A stretch of 64,000 nt of DNA from Phytohabitans maris (GTDB taxonomy: Bacteria; Actinomycetota; Actinomycetes; Mycobacteriales; Micromonosporaceae), in contig NZ_JAVHUY010000014.1 in the NCBI RefSeq assembly GCF_031085175.1, positions 1-64,000 of the forward strand. The letters run 5' to 3'. Positions 1 through 8,342 of the stretch are shown in pieces. Position 1 is the first letter of the stretch. Each line of letters opens with the position of its first letter. Made by a program: the position numbers and the translations under genes. A model generated the notes under the pieces. That model did no database searches. It had not been told where the DNA came from and saw only the letters and a program-made list of their open reading frames with translations.

Positions 1-884
1 TTCTACTATTTGGCGACGACGACGTGGAACAACACGGTGACGATGCGTCGTTCGCGGACGTTGGGTGGGTTGGCGTCGGCGGTGGATACGGTGTTGTTCA
101 CGTTGAGTCGGCCGAATGGTGCGGGGACGATGTGGGCGCCGGAGTTTCATTTGTTGGATGGTCCGAGTGGTCGGCGGTGGTATTTCTATTACACGGCGGG
201 GCGGGAGCCGTTTGATCTGGGTTCGCAGCGGATTCATGTGTTGGAGAGTGCGGGGTTGGATCCGATGGGTCCGTATTCGTTCAAGGCGGACATGTTGGAT
301 CCGGTGTCGGACAATACGTGGGAGTTGGATCCGGGGATTCTGCGGTTGAATGGGAGTTGTATTTGTTGGGGACGTTTTACAACGGGTCGCAGCCGATGTT
401 CATCCGGCCGTTGAGTAATCCGTGGACGGCGTCGGGGACGCGGCGGGTGTTGACGACGCCGACGTTGTCGTGGGAGACGGTGGGTGGTGCGGTGGCTGAG
501 GGTGGTGAGGTGTTGCAGCGTAATGGGCGTACGTTCATCGTGTATTCGGCTTCGCATTGTTCGACGCCGGATTACAAGTTGGGGATGTTGGAGTATGTGG
601 GTGGGGATCCGTTGAGTTCGTCGTCGTGGCGGAAGTTTCCGAATCCGGTGTTTCAGCGTAGTAACGCGAATGGTGTGTACGGTCCGGGGCACAACGGGTT
701 CTTCACGTCGCCGGACGGGACGGAGGATTGGATCGTGTATCACGCGAACAGCTCGGCTGGTGGTGGGTGTGACATGAACCGGTCGACGCGGGCGCAGAAG
801 TTCACGTGGAACGCGGACGGCACGCCCAACTTCGGCACGCCGGTGCCGCTGGGGGCGCAGCTGGCCGTGCCCTCCGGCGAGTAG
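1..884 (+). pseudogene. GH43-type glycoside hydrolase, 5' end outside window, frameshifted
   Basis: The gene enters the window already in frame at base 1 and ends with TAG at 882-884. Two overlapping frames together give one GH43 catalytic domain (arabinofuranosidase/xylosidase superfamily, five-bladed beta-propeller). The first has MWAPEFHLLDG and WELDPGILRLNG, the second ELYLLGTFYNG, EGGEVLQRNGRTF and the end of the domain. The join needs one extra G in the GGG run at 352-354, so a 1-nt deletion or a sequencing error splits it. The glutamate in EGGEVL is the expected general-acid position. From about 1 to 740 the codons end mostly in G or T (TTG, GGT, GAT, AAT) with very few NNC codons. From about 760 the usage becomes the NNC/NNG of all neighbouring genes. 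That mosaic points to transferred or recombined DNA. Family is sure; substrate is not, and whether the shift is real is open. Confidence 0.8.
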
Positions 885-994
885 CCGGACACCCGGTGTT
901 CGACAGGAGTTCCACCTGAGTGGATCTTGCGTTCGCGGCCGCCCACCTACGATGGCATTCACTGTTTCCGATCGATGTACGGGGTGAGGAAGCT

Positions 995-2497
995 TTGACG
1001 GCCGAGGAGAATCCGGTGTTCACGCGGCGCCGGCTGCTGGGGGCGGGCGCCGCCACCGGGGGCGCGGCGCTGGGGATGAGCGTGTTGCCGCCCAACGTCC
1101 AAAAGGCACTGGCGTCCCCGCCGCCGAGCGGGCGGCCGTCGCTGGGCGACATCGAGCACGTCGTGCTGCTCATGCAGGAGAACCGGAGCTTCGACCACTA
1201 CTTCGGGACCATGTCGGGTGTGGCGGGCTTCTCGGATCCGGACGCGATCCGGCTCCCCACCGGCCGTAGCGTCTTCCACCAGCCCACCGACAAGAACCCG
1301 CACGGCTACGTGCTCCCGTTCCACCTCGACAGTCGTACGACGGCGGCGCAGGGGATGCCGACCGCCGGCGACTACGCGTGGGACCCGTCCCACATGGCGT
1401 GGAACGGCGGCAAGATGGACCAGTGGCTGCCGGCCAGCTACCGCTACTTCCAAGGCAACAAGGACAACATCCCGTTGCTCATGGGGTATTTCGACGAGCC
1501 GGACATCCCGTTCCACCGGGCGCTCGCCGACGCGTTCACGATCTGCGACCACTACTTCTGCTCGGTGCTCGGCTCCACCACACCGAACAGGGTCATGTGG
1601 GAAACCGGCACGATCGATCCCAACGGCACCGGCGGTGGCCCGATTCTCATCAACCGGATGAACGTCAACACCTGGCGGACGTACGCGGAGAACCTCACCG
1701 ACGCCGGCGTGAGCTGGAAGTTCTACTGGGAGGAAGGGGGTATGAGGAGCCAGGCGTACCCGTACTTCCAGGGGTACCGGGACGCGCCCCCGACCTCGCC
1801 CCTGTACCTCAACACCCGCACACCGTCCGCTCCCGGCCAGTTCGAGTACGACGCGCTCAACGACCGGCTTCCCACCGTGAGCTGGCTGTTCCCGCCGACC
1901 GGACAGAACGAGCACCCCAACCAGTCCATGCCGGCGGCCGGGGCGCAGTACATCGCATCGAAGATCGACGCGATCGCCGCCAACCCCGACGTGTGGGCCA
2001 AGACCGTGTTCATCCTGGTCTGGGACGAGAACGGCGGCATGTTCGACCACGTCCCGCCGCCGACCCCGCCGCCCGGTACGCCCGACGAGTTCGTGACGCT
2101 GACCTCACCCGGCGGCGTCGACGGCGGCGGTCTTCCGGTGGGGGCGGGCTTCCGGGTCGGCTGTATCGTCGTCTCGCCCTGGACGGCGGGGGGCTGGGTG
2201 TGCAGCGAGCCGTTCGACCACACCTCCAACCTCCGGTTGCTGGAGCGGGTGACCGGCGTGGAGTGCACGAACATCAGCGCCTGGCGGCGGCGGACCTTCG
2301 GCGACCTCACCTCCGCGTTCCGCTTCCGCGGCAGGCCGGCCGACCCGCCGACCATGCCCAGCACGGCCGGAAACCTGGCGCTGGCCCGATACGAGGTGGC
2401 GAACCTGCCCCCGCCGGCACCGCCCACCGGCCGGCAGGTCCCGCCGCGCCAGGCCCCCGGACGGCGACCCGTCGTCCCGCCGCACCACGGCCGGTGA
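995..2497 (+). CDS. Tat-exported phosphoesterase (phospholipase C / acid phosphatase-like)
   Basis: This is a metal-dependent phosphoesterase of the phospholipase C family (PF04185, alkaline phosphatase fold), probably acting outside the membrane on phospholipids or other phosphate esters. The N-terminus has a twin-arginine signal (TRRRLLGAG followed by an Ala/Gly-rich stretch to ALA). The mature part opens with the family hallmark EHVVLLMQENRSFDHYFG, whose ENRSFDHYFG block carries metal and phosphate ligands. Later blocks VFILVWDENGGMFDHVPPP and GFRVGCIVVSPW are also typical. The last 30 residues are Pro/Arg-rich and unlike the family. About 500 aa is normal. The start is uncertain: TTG at 995 has GAGGA 5 nt upstream, GTG at 1016 has GAGGAG, and an in-frame GTG also exists at 920. 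Substrate is inferred from family only. It stands alone between the GH43 remnant and the first palindrome. Confidence 0.85.
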   Translation: MTAEENPVFTRRRLLGAGAATGGAALGMSVLPPNVQKALASPPPSGRPSLGDIEHVVLLMQENRSFDHYFGTMSGVAGFSDPDAIRLPTGRSVFHQPTDKNPHGYVLPFHLDSRTTAAQGMPTAGDYAWDPSHMAWNGGKMDQWLPASYRYFQGNKDNIPLLMGYFDEPDIPFHRALADAFTICDHYFCSVLGSTTPNRVMWETGTIDPNGTGGGPILINRMNVNTWRTYAENLTDAGVSWKFYWEEGGMRSQAYPYFQGYRDAPPTSPLYLNTRTPSAPGQFEYDALNDRLPTVSWLFPPTGQNEHPNQSMPAAGAQYIASKIDAIAANPDVWAKTVFILVWDENGGMFDHVPPPTPPPGTPDEFVTLTSPGGVDGGGLPVGAGFRVGCIVVSPWTAGGWVCSEPFDHTSNLRLLERVTGVECTNISAWRRRTFGDLTSAFRFRGRPADPPTMPSTAGNLALARYEVANLPPPAPPTGRQVPPRQAPGRRPVVPPHHGR

Positions 2498-2516
2498 CGG
2501 CCGGCCCGCACGGGCT

Positions 2517-2570
2517 GTGATCGAAGCTCCCGTCAAGTCGTTCCAGCGACCTGAGGGGAGCTTCGATCAC
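2517..2570. repeat. 54-nt palindromic intergenic repeat, family A copy 1
   Basis: An inverted repeat of exactly 54 nt starts GTGATCGAAGCTCCCGTCAA and ends with its complement CTTCGATCAC. It has a 6-nt centre (TTCCAG here) and would form a long hairpin. Three more copies of identical length lie at 3656, 8279 and 30254. The stop codon of the leftward LacI gene (TGA, 2533-2535) is inside the left arm, so the last ten or so residues of that protein are encoded by the repeat. Confidence 0.95.
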
Positions 2571-3597
2571 GGACGTGGGGAAGGCGGGGGCCGGTCGAGT
2601 CGCGGACGACGAGGCGGCACGGCTGGCGCACCACGCCCGAGGTGGGCTGCCCGTCGAGGGCGGCGAAGAGGTGCCGGACCGCGGTCTCGCCGATCTGCTG
2701 CAGGTTGAGGTCCACAGTGGTCAGTGGCGGCTGGCAGTCCGCCGCGAACTCGTGCCAGTTGTCGTACCCGACGATGGAGACGTCGTCGGGTACGCGGCGG
2801 CCCATCTCCCGGACGGCGCCGGCGGCGCCGGCGGCGATCTGGTCGTTGCCGCAGGAGATGGCGTCGATCTCCGGGTGGGTCGACAGCAGCATCCGGGTCG
2901 CGTTTCGCCCCCACCGCTGCGACCACTCGCCGTACAGCGGGTCGCCGCCGACCAGCGGCAGGCCGGCGGAGGCGAGCACCTTGCGCAGGCTGGCGACCCG
3001 GTCCCGGGCGGCGCGGTAGCTCTGCGGGCCGGTGATGTGCGCGATCTGCCGGCGCCCCAGCGACACCAGGTGCTCGGTGGCGAGGCGGGCGCCGTGCTCG
3101 TCGTCGGCGAGCACGGACAGGTCGCGCGGGTCGTCGGACTCGCCGTACACGTAGACCACCGGGACCGGGATCTGGCGGGTGAGTGACGGGCGCAGGTCGT
3201 TGGAGTCGCCGAGCACCACGAAGCCGTCGACCTGGCGGGCGATGAGCGTGCGGATGTAGTGCTGGCGCCGGATCGCGTCACCGCGCGCGTCGCAGAGCAG
3301 GACCGACATCTGGCCGTTGGCGAGGGTGTTCTCCACGCCGAGCAGGATCGGGATGGAGAACCGGTGGGCCAGCTCGTCGGTCAGCAGGCCGATGGTGCGG
3401 GTGCGGCCGGTCAGCAGGCCGCGGGCCAGCACGTTCGGCTGGAAGGAGAGCTCCTCGGCGGCTTCGAGAACCCGCTGGCGGGTCTCCGGAGCGACCTCGT
3501 CCCGCGCGTTGAGCGCCTTCGACGCCGTGGCCACCGACACCCCGGCCAGCCGCGCGACGTCGGTCAACGTGACCGTCCGGGACCGCTGCCTGCCCAC
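2533..3597 (-). CDS. LacI-family transcriptional regulator (GH127 locus)
   Basis: A 354-aa LacI/GalR repressor, predicted to control sugar-hydrolase genes in response to a sugar. The HTH is at residues 6-30 (TVTLTDVARLAGVSVATASK), followed by the hinge (FQPNVLARGL) and a periplasmic-binding-like ligand domain (TIGLLTDELAHRFS to the C-terminus) with the usual SCGNDQIAAGA and DDVSIVGYDN blocks. GTG at 3597 is chosen because GAAAGGA lies 6 nt upstream and a longer frame would read into an upstream repeat. It is divergent from the GH127 genes. The 210-bp gap holds two CGAAA-N4-TTTCGG operators, suggesting autoregulation and control of the GH127 pair. The C-terminus runs into repeat A1 (tail SSPQVAGTT). 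The inducer is not known; an L-arabinose-containing sugar is an inference from the neighbours. Confidence 0.93.
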   Translation of the reverse strand: MGRQRSRTVTLTDVARLAGVSVATASKALNARDEVAPETRQRVLEAAEELSFQPNVLARGLLTGRTRTIGLLTDELAHRFSIPILLGVENTLANGQMSVLLCDARGDAIRRQHYIRTLIARQVDGFVVLGDSNDLRPSLTRQIPVPVVYVYGESDDPRDLSVLADDEHGARLATEHLVSLGRRQIAHITGPQSYRAARDRVASLRKVLASAGLPLVGGDPLYGEWSQRWGRNATRMLLSTHPEIDAISCGNDQIAAGAAGAVREMGRRVPDDVSIVGYDNWHEFAADCQPPLTTVDLNLQQIGETAVRHLFAALDGQPTSGVVRQPCRLVVRDSTGPRLPHVRDRSSPQVAGTT

Positions 3598-3608
3598 CGA
3601 AATCCTTT

Positions 3609-3623
3609 CGAAAGATGTTTCGG
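3609..3623. promoter_or_regulatory. LacI-type operator upstream of lacI gene 1
   Basis: CGAAAGATGTTTCGG, an imperfect inverted repeat (CGAAA-N4-TTTCGG) 12 nt before the GTG start of the regulator. It overlaps a second CTTTCGAAAG palindrome at 3605-3614. The same pattern recurs at 3751-3765 and 52612-52626 (reverse), and with a 3-nt spacer at 59418 and 59531. Confidence 0.65.
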
Positions 3624-3655
3624 AGCGAAAGCCTACCCCACCGGGCCCGCGGCCG

Positions 3656-3709
3656 GTGATCGAAGCTCCCTCCAAGTCGCTAGAACTACTTGAGGGGAGC
3701 TTCGATCAC
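3656..3709. repeat. 54-nt palindromic intergenic repeat, family A copy 2
   Basis: Same 54-nt palindrome as at 2517, with centre CTAGAA. This copy sits between two divergently transcribed genes (LacI leftward, GH127 rightward), that is, in a promoter region. A pure transcription-terminator role therefore does not explain the family. Confidence 0.95.
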
Positions 3710-3748
3710 CGTGCCCTCTTGACGCGGGCGTAACCGCGTGGCTACATT

Positions 3749-3766
3749 GCCGAAAAGGTTTTCGGC
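3749..3766. promoter_or_regulatory. LacI-type operator upstream of the GH127 operon
   Basis: GCCGAAAAGGTTTTCGGC has perfect 8-nt arms around a GG centre, 40 nt before the GH127 start. Its core CGAAA-N4-TTTCGG equals the site before the divergent LacI gene. Confidence 0.7.
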
Positions 3767-3806
3767 CACCGGGCGGCCAACGGTCCCGCGCGTTCGAGGG
3801 GTGACC

Positions 3807-5714
3807 ATGATCGGACCGGTGCTTCCGTCCGCCGGCGCGCTGCGCCCGCTCGGCCTCGACCAGGTGCGCCTGGCCGGCGGCTTCTGGGGCGAGCGGCAGG
3901 AGCGCAACGCCAGAGCCACCATCCCGCACGCCCGCCACTGGCTGGAGGAGACCGGCTGGCTCGGCAACTTCCGCCTCGCCGCCACCGACGACCTCGCCCC
4001 GCACCGCCGGCGCGGCCGCGAGTTCTCCGACTCCGAGGTGTACAAGCTCGCCGAGGCGATGGCCTGGGAGGTCGCCCGCGGCGGCAGCGCCCCCCTCGAC
4101 GAGCTGTCCACTGTGGTCGCCGCCGCGCAGGAGCCGGGTGGCTACCTCAACACGATGTTCGGCCGGCCGGGGCAGCGGCCGCGCTACAGCGACCTCACCT
4201 GGGGGCACGAGCTGTACTGCTACGGCCACCTGATCCAGGCCGGCGTCGCCCGGCTGCGCGGCGGCGTACGGGACGCGCTCACCAACGCCGCCATCCGCGC
4301 CGCCGACCACGTCTGCGTCGAGTTCGGCCCCACCGGGCGGCAGGCGCTCTGCGGCCACCCGGAGATCGAGATGGCGCTCGTCGAGCTGTACCGGGCCACT
4401 GGCACCGCTCGCTACCTCGACCAGGCCCGCCTCTTCCTCGACCGCCGCGGCCAGGCCACCCTGCCCGACATCGAGCTCGGCCGGGCGTACTTCCAGGACG
4501 ACGTGCCGGTCCGCGAGCGCACCGCCTTCGCCGGCCACGCCGTACGCGCCCTCTACCTCGCCTGCGGCGCCGTCGACGTCGCGGTCGAGACCGGCGACGA
4601 CAAGCTGCTCGCCGCGGTGGTGCGGCAGTGGGAGCGGACCGTCGCCACCCGCACCTACCTCACCGGCGGGATGGGCTCGCGCCACGAGGGGGAGGCGTTC
4701 GGCGAAGACTTCGAGCTGCCGCCCGACCGCGCCTACGTCGAGACCTGCGCCGCCGTCGCCTCCGTCATGCTCTGCTGGCGGCTGCTGCTGGCCACCGGCG
4801 AGGCCCGCTTCGCCGACCTGGCCGAGCGCACCCTCTACAACGTCGTCGCCGCGTCGACCTCGCTGGACGGCCGCGCGTTCTTCTACACCAACCCGCTGCA
4901 GCAGCGCGGCTCCGGACCGCTCCTGGACCGCTCCCGGCCGTGGCCGCGGGCCGCCTCCAGCGAACGCGCGCCGTGGCGCGACGTCTCCTGCTGCCCGACG
5001 AACGTGGCCCGCACCCTCGCCTCCCTCGGCGGCTACATCGCCACAGTGGACGGTGGCGGGATCCAGCTCCACCAGTACGCGAGCGGCACGGTAACCGACG
5101 GCGACACCGCGCTGACCGTCGCCACCGGCTACCCGTGGAGCGGCGGCGTCCGGATCCGGGTCGACCGCACCGGCGACGCGCCCTGGCGGCTGTCGCTGCG
5201 GGTGCCCGCCTGGGCCGGCGAGGCGACGCTGGTCACCCCAGAGGGCGCCCGCCGGGTCGGCCCCGGGTACGCGGTCGTCTCGCGCGCCTGGCGGGCCGGC
5301 GACCAGATCCGGCTGAAGCTGCCGGTCGCTCCACGCTGGACCGAACCCGATCCGCGGATCGACGCGGTCCGCGGCTGCGCCGCCGTCGAGCGCGGCCCCC
5401 TGGTGTACTGCGCCGAGTCGGTCGACCACGACCCGGCGGTGGCGCTGGACGCGGTCGACGTCGACCGCTCCGCGCCGGTCACCGAGCGCCCCCTGCCGGC
5501 ACTCGGCCGGGACGTGGTCGCGCTCACCGTAGCGGGCGACCGGGGCGCGCTCCCGGTCGCCGCGGCCGGCGCCGGCTGGCCGTACGGAACACCCAGCACA
5601 GTGGAACCAGAGCCGGGCGACCTCACCCTCGTTCCCTACCACCTGTGGGCCAACCGCGGTCCGGCGACCATGCGGGTCTGGCTCCCGGTGATGTCCACAC
5701 AGGACAGGAGGTAA
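3807..5714 (+). CDS. GH127 family glycosidase, cytoplasmic (beta-L-arabinofuranosidase type)
   Basis: A 635-aa GH127 (DUF1680) retaining glycosidase, expected to release beta-L-arabinofuranose from short, imported arabino-oligosaccharides. The (alpha/alpha)6 barrel starts at LDQVRLAGGFWGERQ (residues 15-30). The zinc-cysteine catalytic set is visible: an acidic residue in EGEAFGEDFE, a cysteine in AYVETCAAV (near residue 313), and the pair in DVSCCPTNVAR (near 395), where the first or second Cys is the nucleophile in characterised members. There is no signal peptide, so it is probably cytoplasmic. ATG at 3807 is preferred (GAGGGG 5 nt upstream) over an in-frame ATG at 3738 that would span the operator. 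It ends 3 nt before the next gene, a second GH127 that is exported, so the two form one operon under the LacI operator. L-arabinofuranosidase activity is the known activity of the family; other linkages are possible. Confidence 0.9.
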   Translation: MIGPVLPSAGALRPLGLDQVRLAGGFWGERQERNARATIPHARHWLEETGWLGNFRLAATDDLAPHRRRGREFSDSEVYKLAEAMAWEVARGGSAPLDELSTVVAAAQEPGGYLNTMFGRPGQRPRYSDLTWGHELYCYGHLIQAGVARLRGGVRDALTNAAIRAADHVCVEFGPTGRQALCGHPEIEMALVELYRATGTARYLDQARLFLDRRGQATLPDIELGRAYFQDDVPVRERTAFAGHAVRALYLACGAVDVAVETGDDKLLAAVVRQWERTVATRTYLTGGMGSRHEGEAFGEDFELPPDRAYVETCAAVASVMLCWRLLLATGEARFADLAERTLYNVVAASTSLDGRAFFYTNPLQQRGSGPLLDRSRPWPRAASSERAPWRDVSCCPTNVARTLASLGGYIATVDGGGIQLHQYASGTVTDGDTALTVATGYPWSGGVRIRVDRTGDAPWRLSLRVPAWAGEATLVTPEGARRVGPGYAVVSRAWRAGDQIRLKLPVAPRWTEPDPRIDAVRGCAAVERGPLVYCAESVDHDPAVALDAVDVDRSAPVTERPLPALGRDVVALTVAGDRGALPVAAAGAGWPYGTPSTVEPEPGDLTLVPYHLWANRGPATMRVWLPVMSTQDRR

Positions 5715-5717
5715 CCC

Positions 5718-8195
5718 GTGTCCCTCTCCCGCCGTACCGTGCTCCGCGCCGGAGCCGCGGGCGCCGTCGCCGCCGCCGGCGTCACCGCCCTGAAGCCCAC
5801 CCCCGCCGTGGCCGCCCGCCCGGACACCGGAGTATCGGCGTACGCGTTTCCGCTCTCCGCCGTCACCCTGCTCGCCGGCCCGTTCCAGGCCAACATGGGA
5901 CGCACCCACAGCTACCTCGGCTTCCTCGACGCCGACCGGCTGCTGCACACGTTCCGGCTGAACGTCGGCCTGCCGTCGTCCGCCGCCGCGATGGGCGGCT
6001 GGGAGACACCCACCACCGAGCTGCGCGGCCACTCCACCGGCCACGTGCTCTCCGCGCTCGCCCAGGGGTACGCCAACGGCGGCCCGGCCGCGTTCAAGAC
6101 CAAGGGCGACTACCTCGTCGCCGAGCTGGCCAAGTGCCAGGACCGGGCCACCGCCGCCGGGTTCAACACCGGCTACCTGTCGGCGTACCCGGAGAGTTTC
6201 ATCGACCGGGTCGAGGCCCGCCAGTCGGTGTGGGCGCCGTACTACACGCTCCACAAGATCATGGCGGGCCTGCTCGACATGCACCTGCTCGCCGGCAACG
6301 CCCAGGCGCTCACCGTGCTGACCCGGATGGCGGCCTGGGTGAAGCTCCGCAACGACCGGCTCACCCTCACCCAGCGGCAGAACATGCTGGACACCGAGTT
6401 CGGCGGGATGAACGAGGTGCTCACCAACCTCTACCAGCTCACCGCCGACCCCAACCACCTGGCCGCGGCCCAGCACTTCGACCACGCCGAGATCTTCGAC
6501 CCGCTGGCGTCCAACGTGGACGCGCTGAACAACTACCACGCCAACACGCAGATCCCCAAGGTCCTCGGCGCCATCCGCGAGTACCACGCCACCGGCACCA
6601 TCCGCTACCGCGACATCGCCGTCAACTTCTGGGACATCGTGACCGGGCGGCACTCGTACGCGATCGGCGGCAACTCCAACGGCGAGTACTTCAAGGCGCC
6701 GAACCGGATCGCCAGTGAGCTCTCCGACACCACCTGCGAGTGCTGCAACACGTACAACATGCTGAAGCTGACCCGGCAGCTCTTCTTCACCAACCCGGCC
6801 CGCGCCGACTACATGGACTACTACGAGAAGGCGCTCTACAACCACATTCTCGGCGCCCAGAACCCCAGCTCCTCGCATGGCTTCCACTGCTACTACGTGC
6901 CGCTGCGGCCGGGCGGCATCAAGACGTACAGCAACGACTACGACAACTGGACCTGCTGCCACGGCACCGGCATGGAGAGCAACACCAAGTACGCCGACAG
7001 CATCTACTTCCACAGTGGAGACACGCTCTACGTCAACCTCTTCGTCGCCTCGGTGCTCACCTGGCCGGGGCGGGGCATCACGGTACGGCAGGAGACCACG
7101 TTTCCCGAGGCCGCGTCGACCCGGCTCACCGTCACCGGCTCCGGCGCGTTCACGCTGCGGGTGCGGATCCCGTCGTGGACCAGCGGGGCGCAGCTCCGGC
7201 TCAACGGCGCGGTGCAGAGCGTGGCGGCCACCCCCGGCACGTACGCGACGATGAGCCGGACCTGGACGTCGGGTGACGTCGTCGAGGTGAGCCTGCCCAT
7301 GTCCCTGGCCCGGGAGTCCACACCGGACAACGCCGCCGTCCAGGCGGTGCGGTACGGCCCGGTCGTCCTCGCCGGCGCCTACGGCACCAGCAACCTGTCC
7401 AGCATGCCCACGCTCAACCCGGCGACGCTCGCCGCGACGTCGACGCCGTTGCAGTTCACCGGGACCGCCAGCACCGGGGCGGTGACGCTGCTGCCGTTCT
7501 ACAAGACGCACGGCCAGCGGTACACCGTCTACTGGAACGTCAACACCACGCCGCCGCCGGCCCCGTTCGTCGCGCACTACCGCTTCGACGAGACCTCGGG
7601 CACGGCGGCGGCCGACGCGACCGGCAACGGGCGCACCGCGACCCTCGGCGGCGGCGCCGGGTGGACCGGCGGGCGCACCGGGGGAGCGGTCGACCTCAAC
7701 GGCACCAGCGGGTACGTGTCGCTGCCGGCCGGCATCCTGGCCGGCGCCACCGCCTGCACGGTCGCGGCGTGGGTGCGGCTCGACACCGTCGCGAACTGGT
7801 CCCGGCTGTTCGACCTCGGCTCCGGCTCGACCGCCAGCATGTTCCTGACGCCGCGCAGCAGCGCGGGCACCGCCCGGTTCGCGATCACCACCTCCGGGTC
7901 CGGCGGCGAGCAGCGGATCAACGCCCCGGCCGCGCTCCCCACCGGCGCGTGGACGCACGTCGCGGTCACCCTCTCCGGCGGCCTCGGGGTGCTCTACCTG
8001 AACGGCGCCGAGGTGGCCCGCAACGCCGCCCTGACCCTCCGCCCCGCCGACCTCGGCAGCACCACGCAGAACTGGATCGGCCGCTCCCAGTACGGCGGCG
8101 ACCCGTACCTGGACGGTGCCGTGGACGGCTTCCGCCTCTACAGCCGCGCGCTGACCGCGGCCGAGGTCGCCGACCTCCACGCCACCGGGCAGTAA
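5718..8195 (+). CDS. Tat-exported GH127 glycosidase with C-terminal LamG-like domain
   Basis: An 825-aa secreted partner of the upstream GH127. Residues 1-34 are a twin-arginine signal (SRRTVLRAGAAG to AVAA). The GH127 barrel covers about 45-600 with family blocks GGMNEVLTNLYQLTAD, DTTCECCNTYNMLKLTRQLF (near residue 338) and NWTCCHGTGMES (near 410). These give the Cys ligands and nucleophile; the acidic ligand is probably in NSNGEYF. Residues 616-825 are a concanavalin/LamG-like jelly roll (FVAHYRFDETSG, GTSGYVSLP, WTHVAVTLSGGLGVLYLNG, VDGFRLYSRALTAAEV), a likely carbohydrate-binding module. GTG at 5718 follows AGGAGG by 6 nt; the gene is translationally close to gene 1 (3 nt). Expected role: trimming beta-L-arabinofuranosyl groups outside the cell, with the cytoplasmic paralogue finishing after uptake. 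The exact linkage is inferred. Confidence 0.9.
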   Translation: MSLSRRTVLRAGAAGAVAAAGVTALKPTPAVAARPDTGVSAYAFPLSAVTLLAGPFQANMGRTHSYLGFLDADRLLHTFRLNVGLPSSAAAMGGWETPTTELRGHSTGHVLSALAQGYANGGPAAFKTKGDYLVAELAKCQDRATAAGFNTGYLSAYPESFIDRVEARQSVWAPYYTLHKIMAGLLDMHLLAGNAQALTVLTRMAAWVKLRNDRLTLTQRQNMLDTEFGGMNEVLTNLYQLTADPNHLAAAQHFDHAEIFDPLASNVDALNNYHANTQIPKVLGAIREYHATGTIRYRDIAVNFWDIVTGRHSYAIGGNSNGEYFKAPNRIASELSDTTCECCNTYNMLKLTRQLFFTNPARADYMDYYEKALYNHILGAQNPSSSHGFHCYYVPLRPGGIKTYSNDYDNWTCCHGTGMESNTKYADSIYFHSGDTLYVNLFVASVLTWPGRGITVRQETTFPEAASTRLTVTGSGAFTLRVRIPSWTSGAQLRLNGAVQSVAATPGTYATMSRTWTSGDVVEVSLPMSLARESTPDNAAVQAVRYGPVVLAGAYGTSNLSSMPTLNPATLAATSTPLQFTGTASTGAVTLLPFYKTHGQRYTVYWNVNTTPPPAPFVAHYRFDETSGTAAADATGNGRTATLGGGAGWTGGRTGGAVDLNGTSGYVSLPAGILAGATACTVAAWVRLDTVANWSRLFDLGSGSTASMFLTPRSSAGTARFAITTSGSGGEQRINAPAALPTGAWTHVAVTLSGGLGVLYLNGAEVARNAALTLRPADLGSTTQNWIGRSQYGGDPYLDGAVDGFRLYSRALTAAEVADLHATGQ

Positions 8196-8278
8196 CGCCC
8201 ACGGTCCCCGGCTGGTGGCTCGACCTGCGCCCGGCTCGTCGGGCCGCCAGCCGGCCTCACCCCTCGCGCCACCCGCCC

Positions 8279-8332
8279 GTGATCGAAGCTCCCCTCACGT
8301 CGCTAGAACGACATGACGGGAGCTTCGATCAC
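8279..8332. repeat. 54-nt palindromic intergenic repeat, family A copy 3
   Basis: Same palindrome, centre CTAGAA, arms extended by CCC/GGG to 8276-8335. It lies between the convergent ends of the exported GH127 gene and the Lrp gene, where it could also act as a bidirectional terminator. Confidence 0.95.
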
Positions 8333-8342
8333 GGGCAGCCCT

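Noticed and set aside
2517-2570. Family A palindromes as simple terminators
   Set aside because: Copy A2 lies between divergent genes, and arms lack a T-run; termination may be a side effect at A3 and A4 only.
3633-8180. A 1515-codon open frame on the minus strand opposite the GH127 genes
   Set aside because: It is the antisense shadow of two strongly supported genes; composition is Gly/Ala/Arg/Val-rich with no domain. Similar long antisense frames at 12410-14944 and 33334-35727 are rejected for the same reason.
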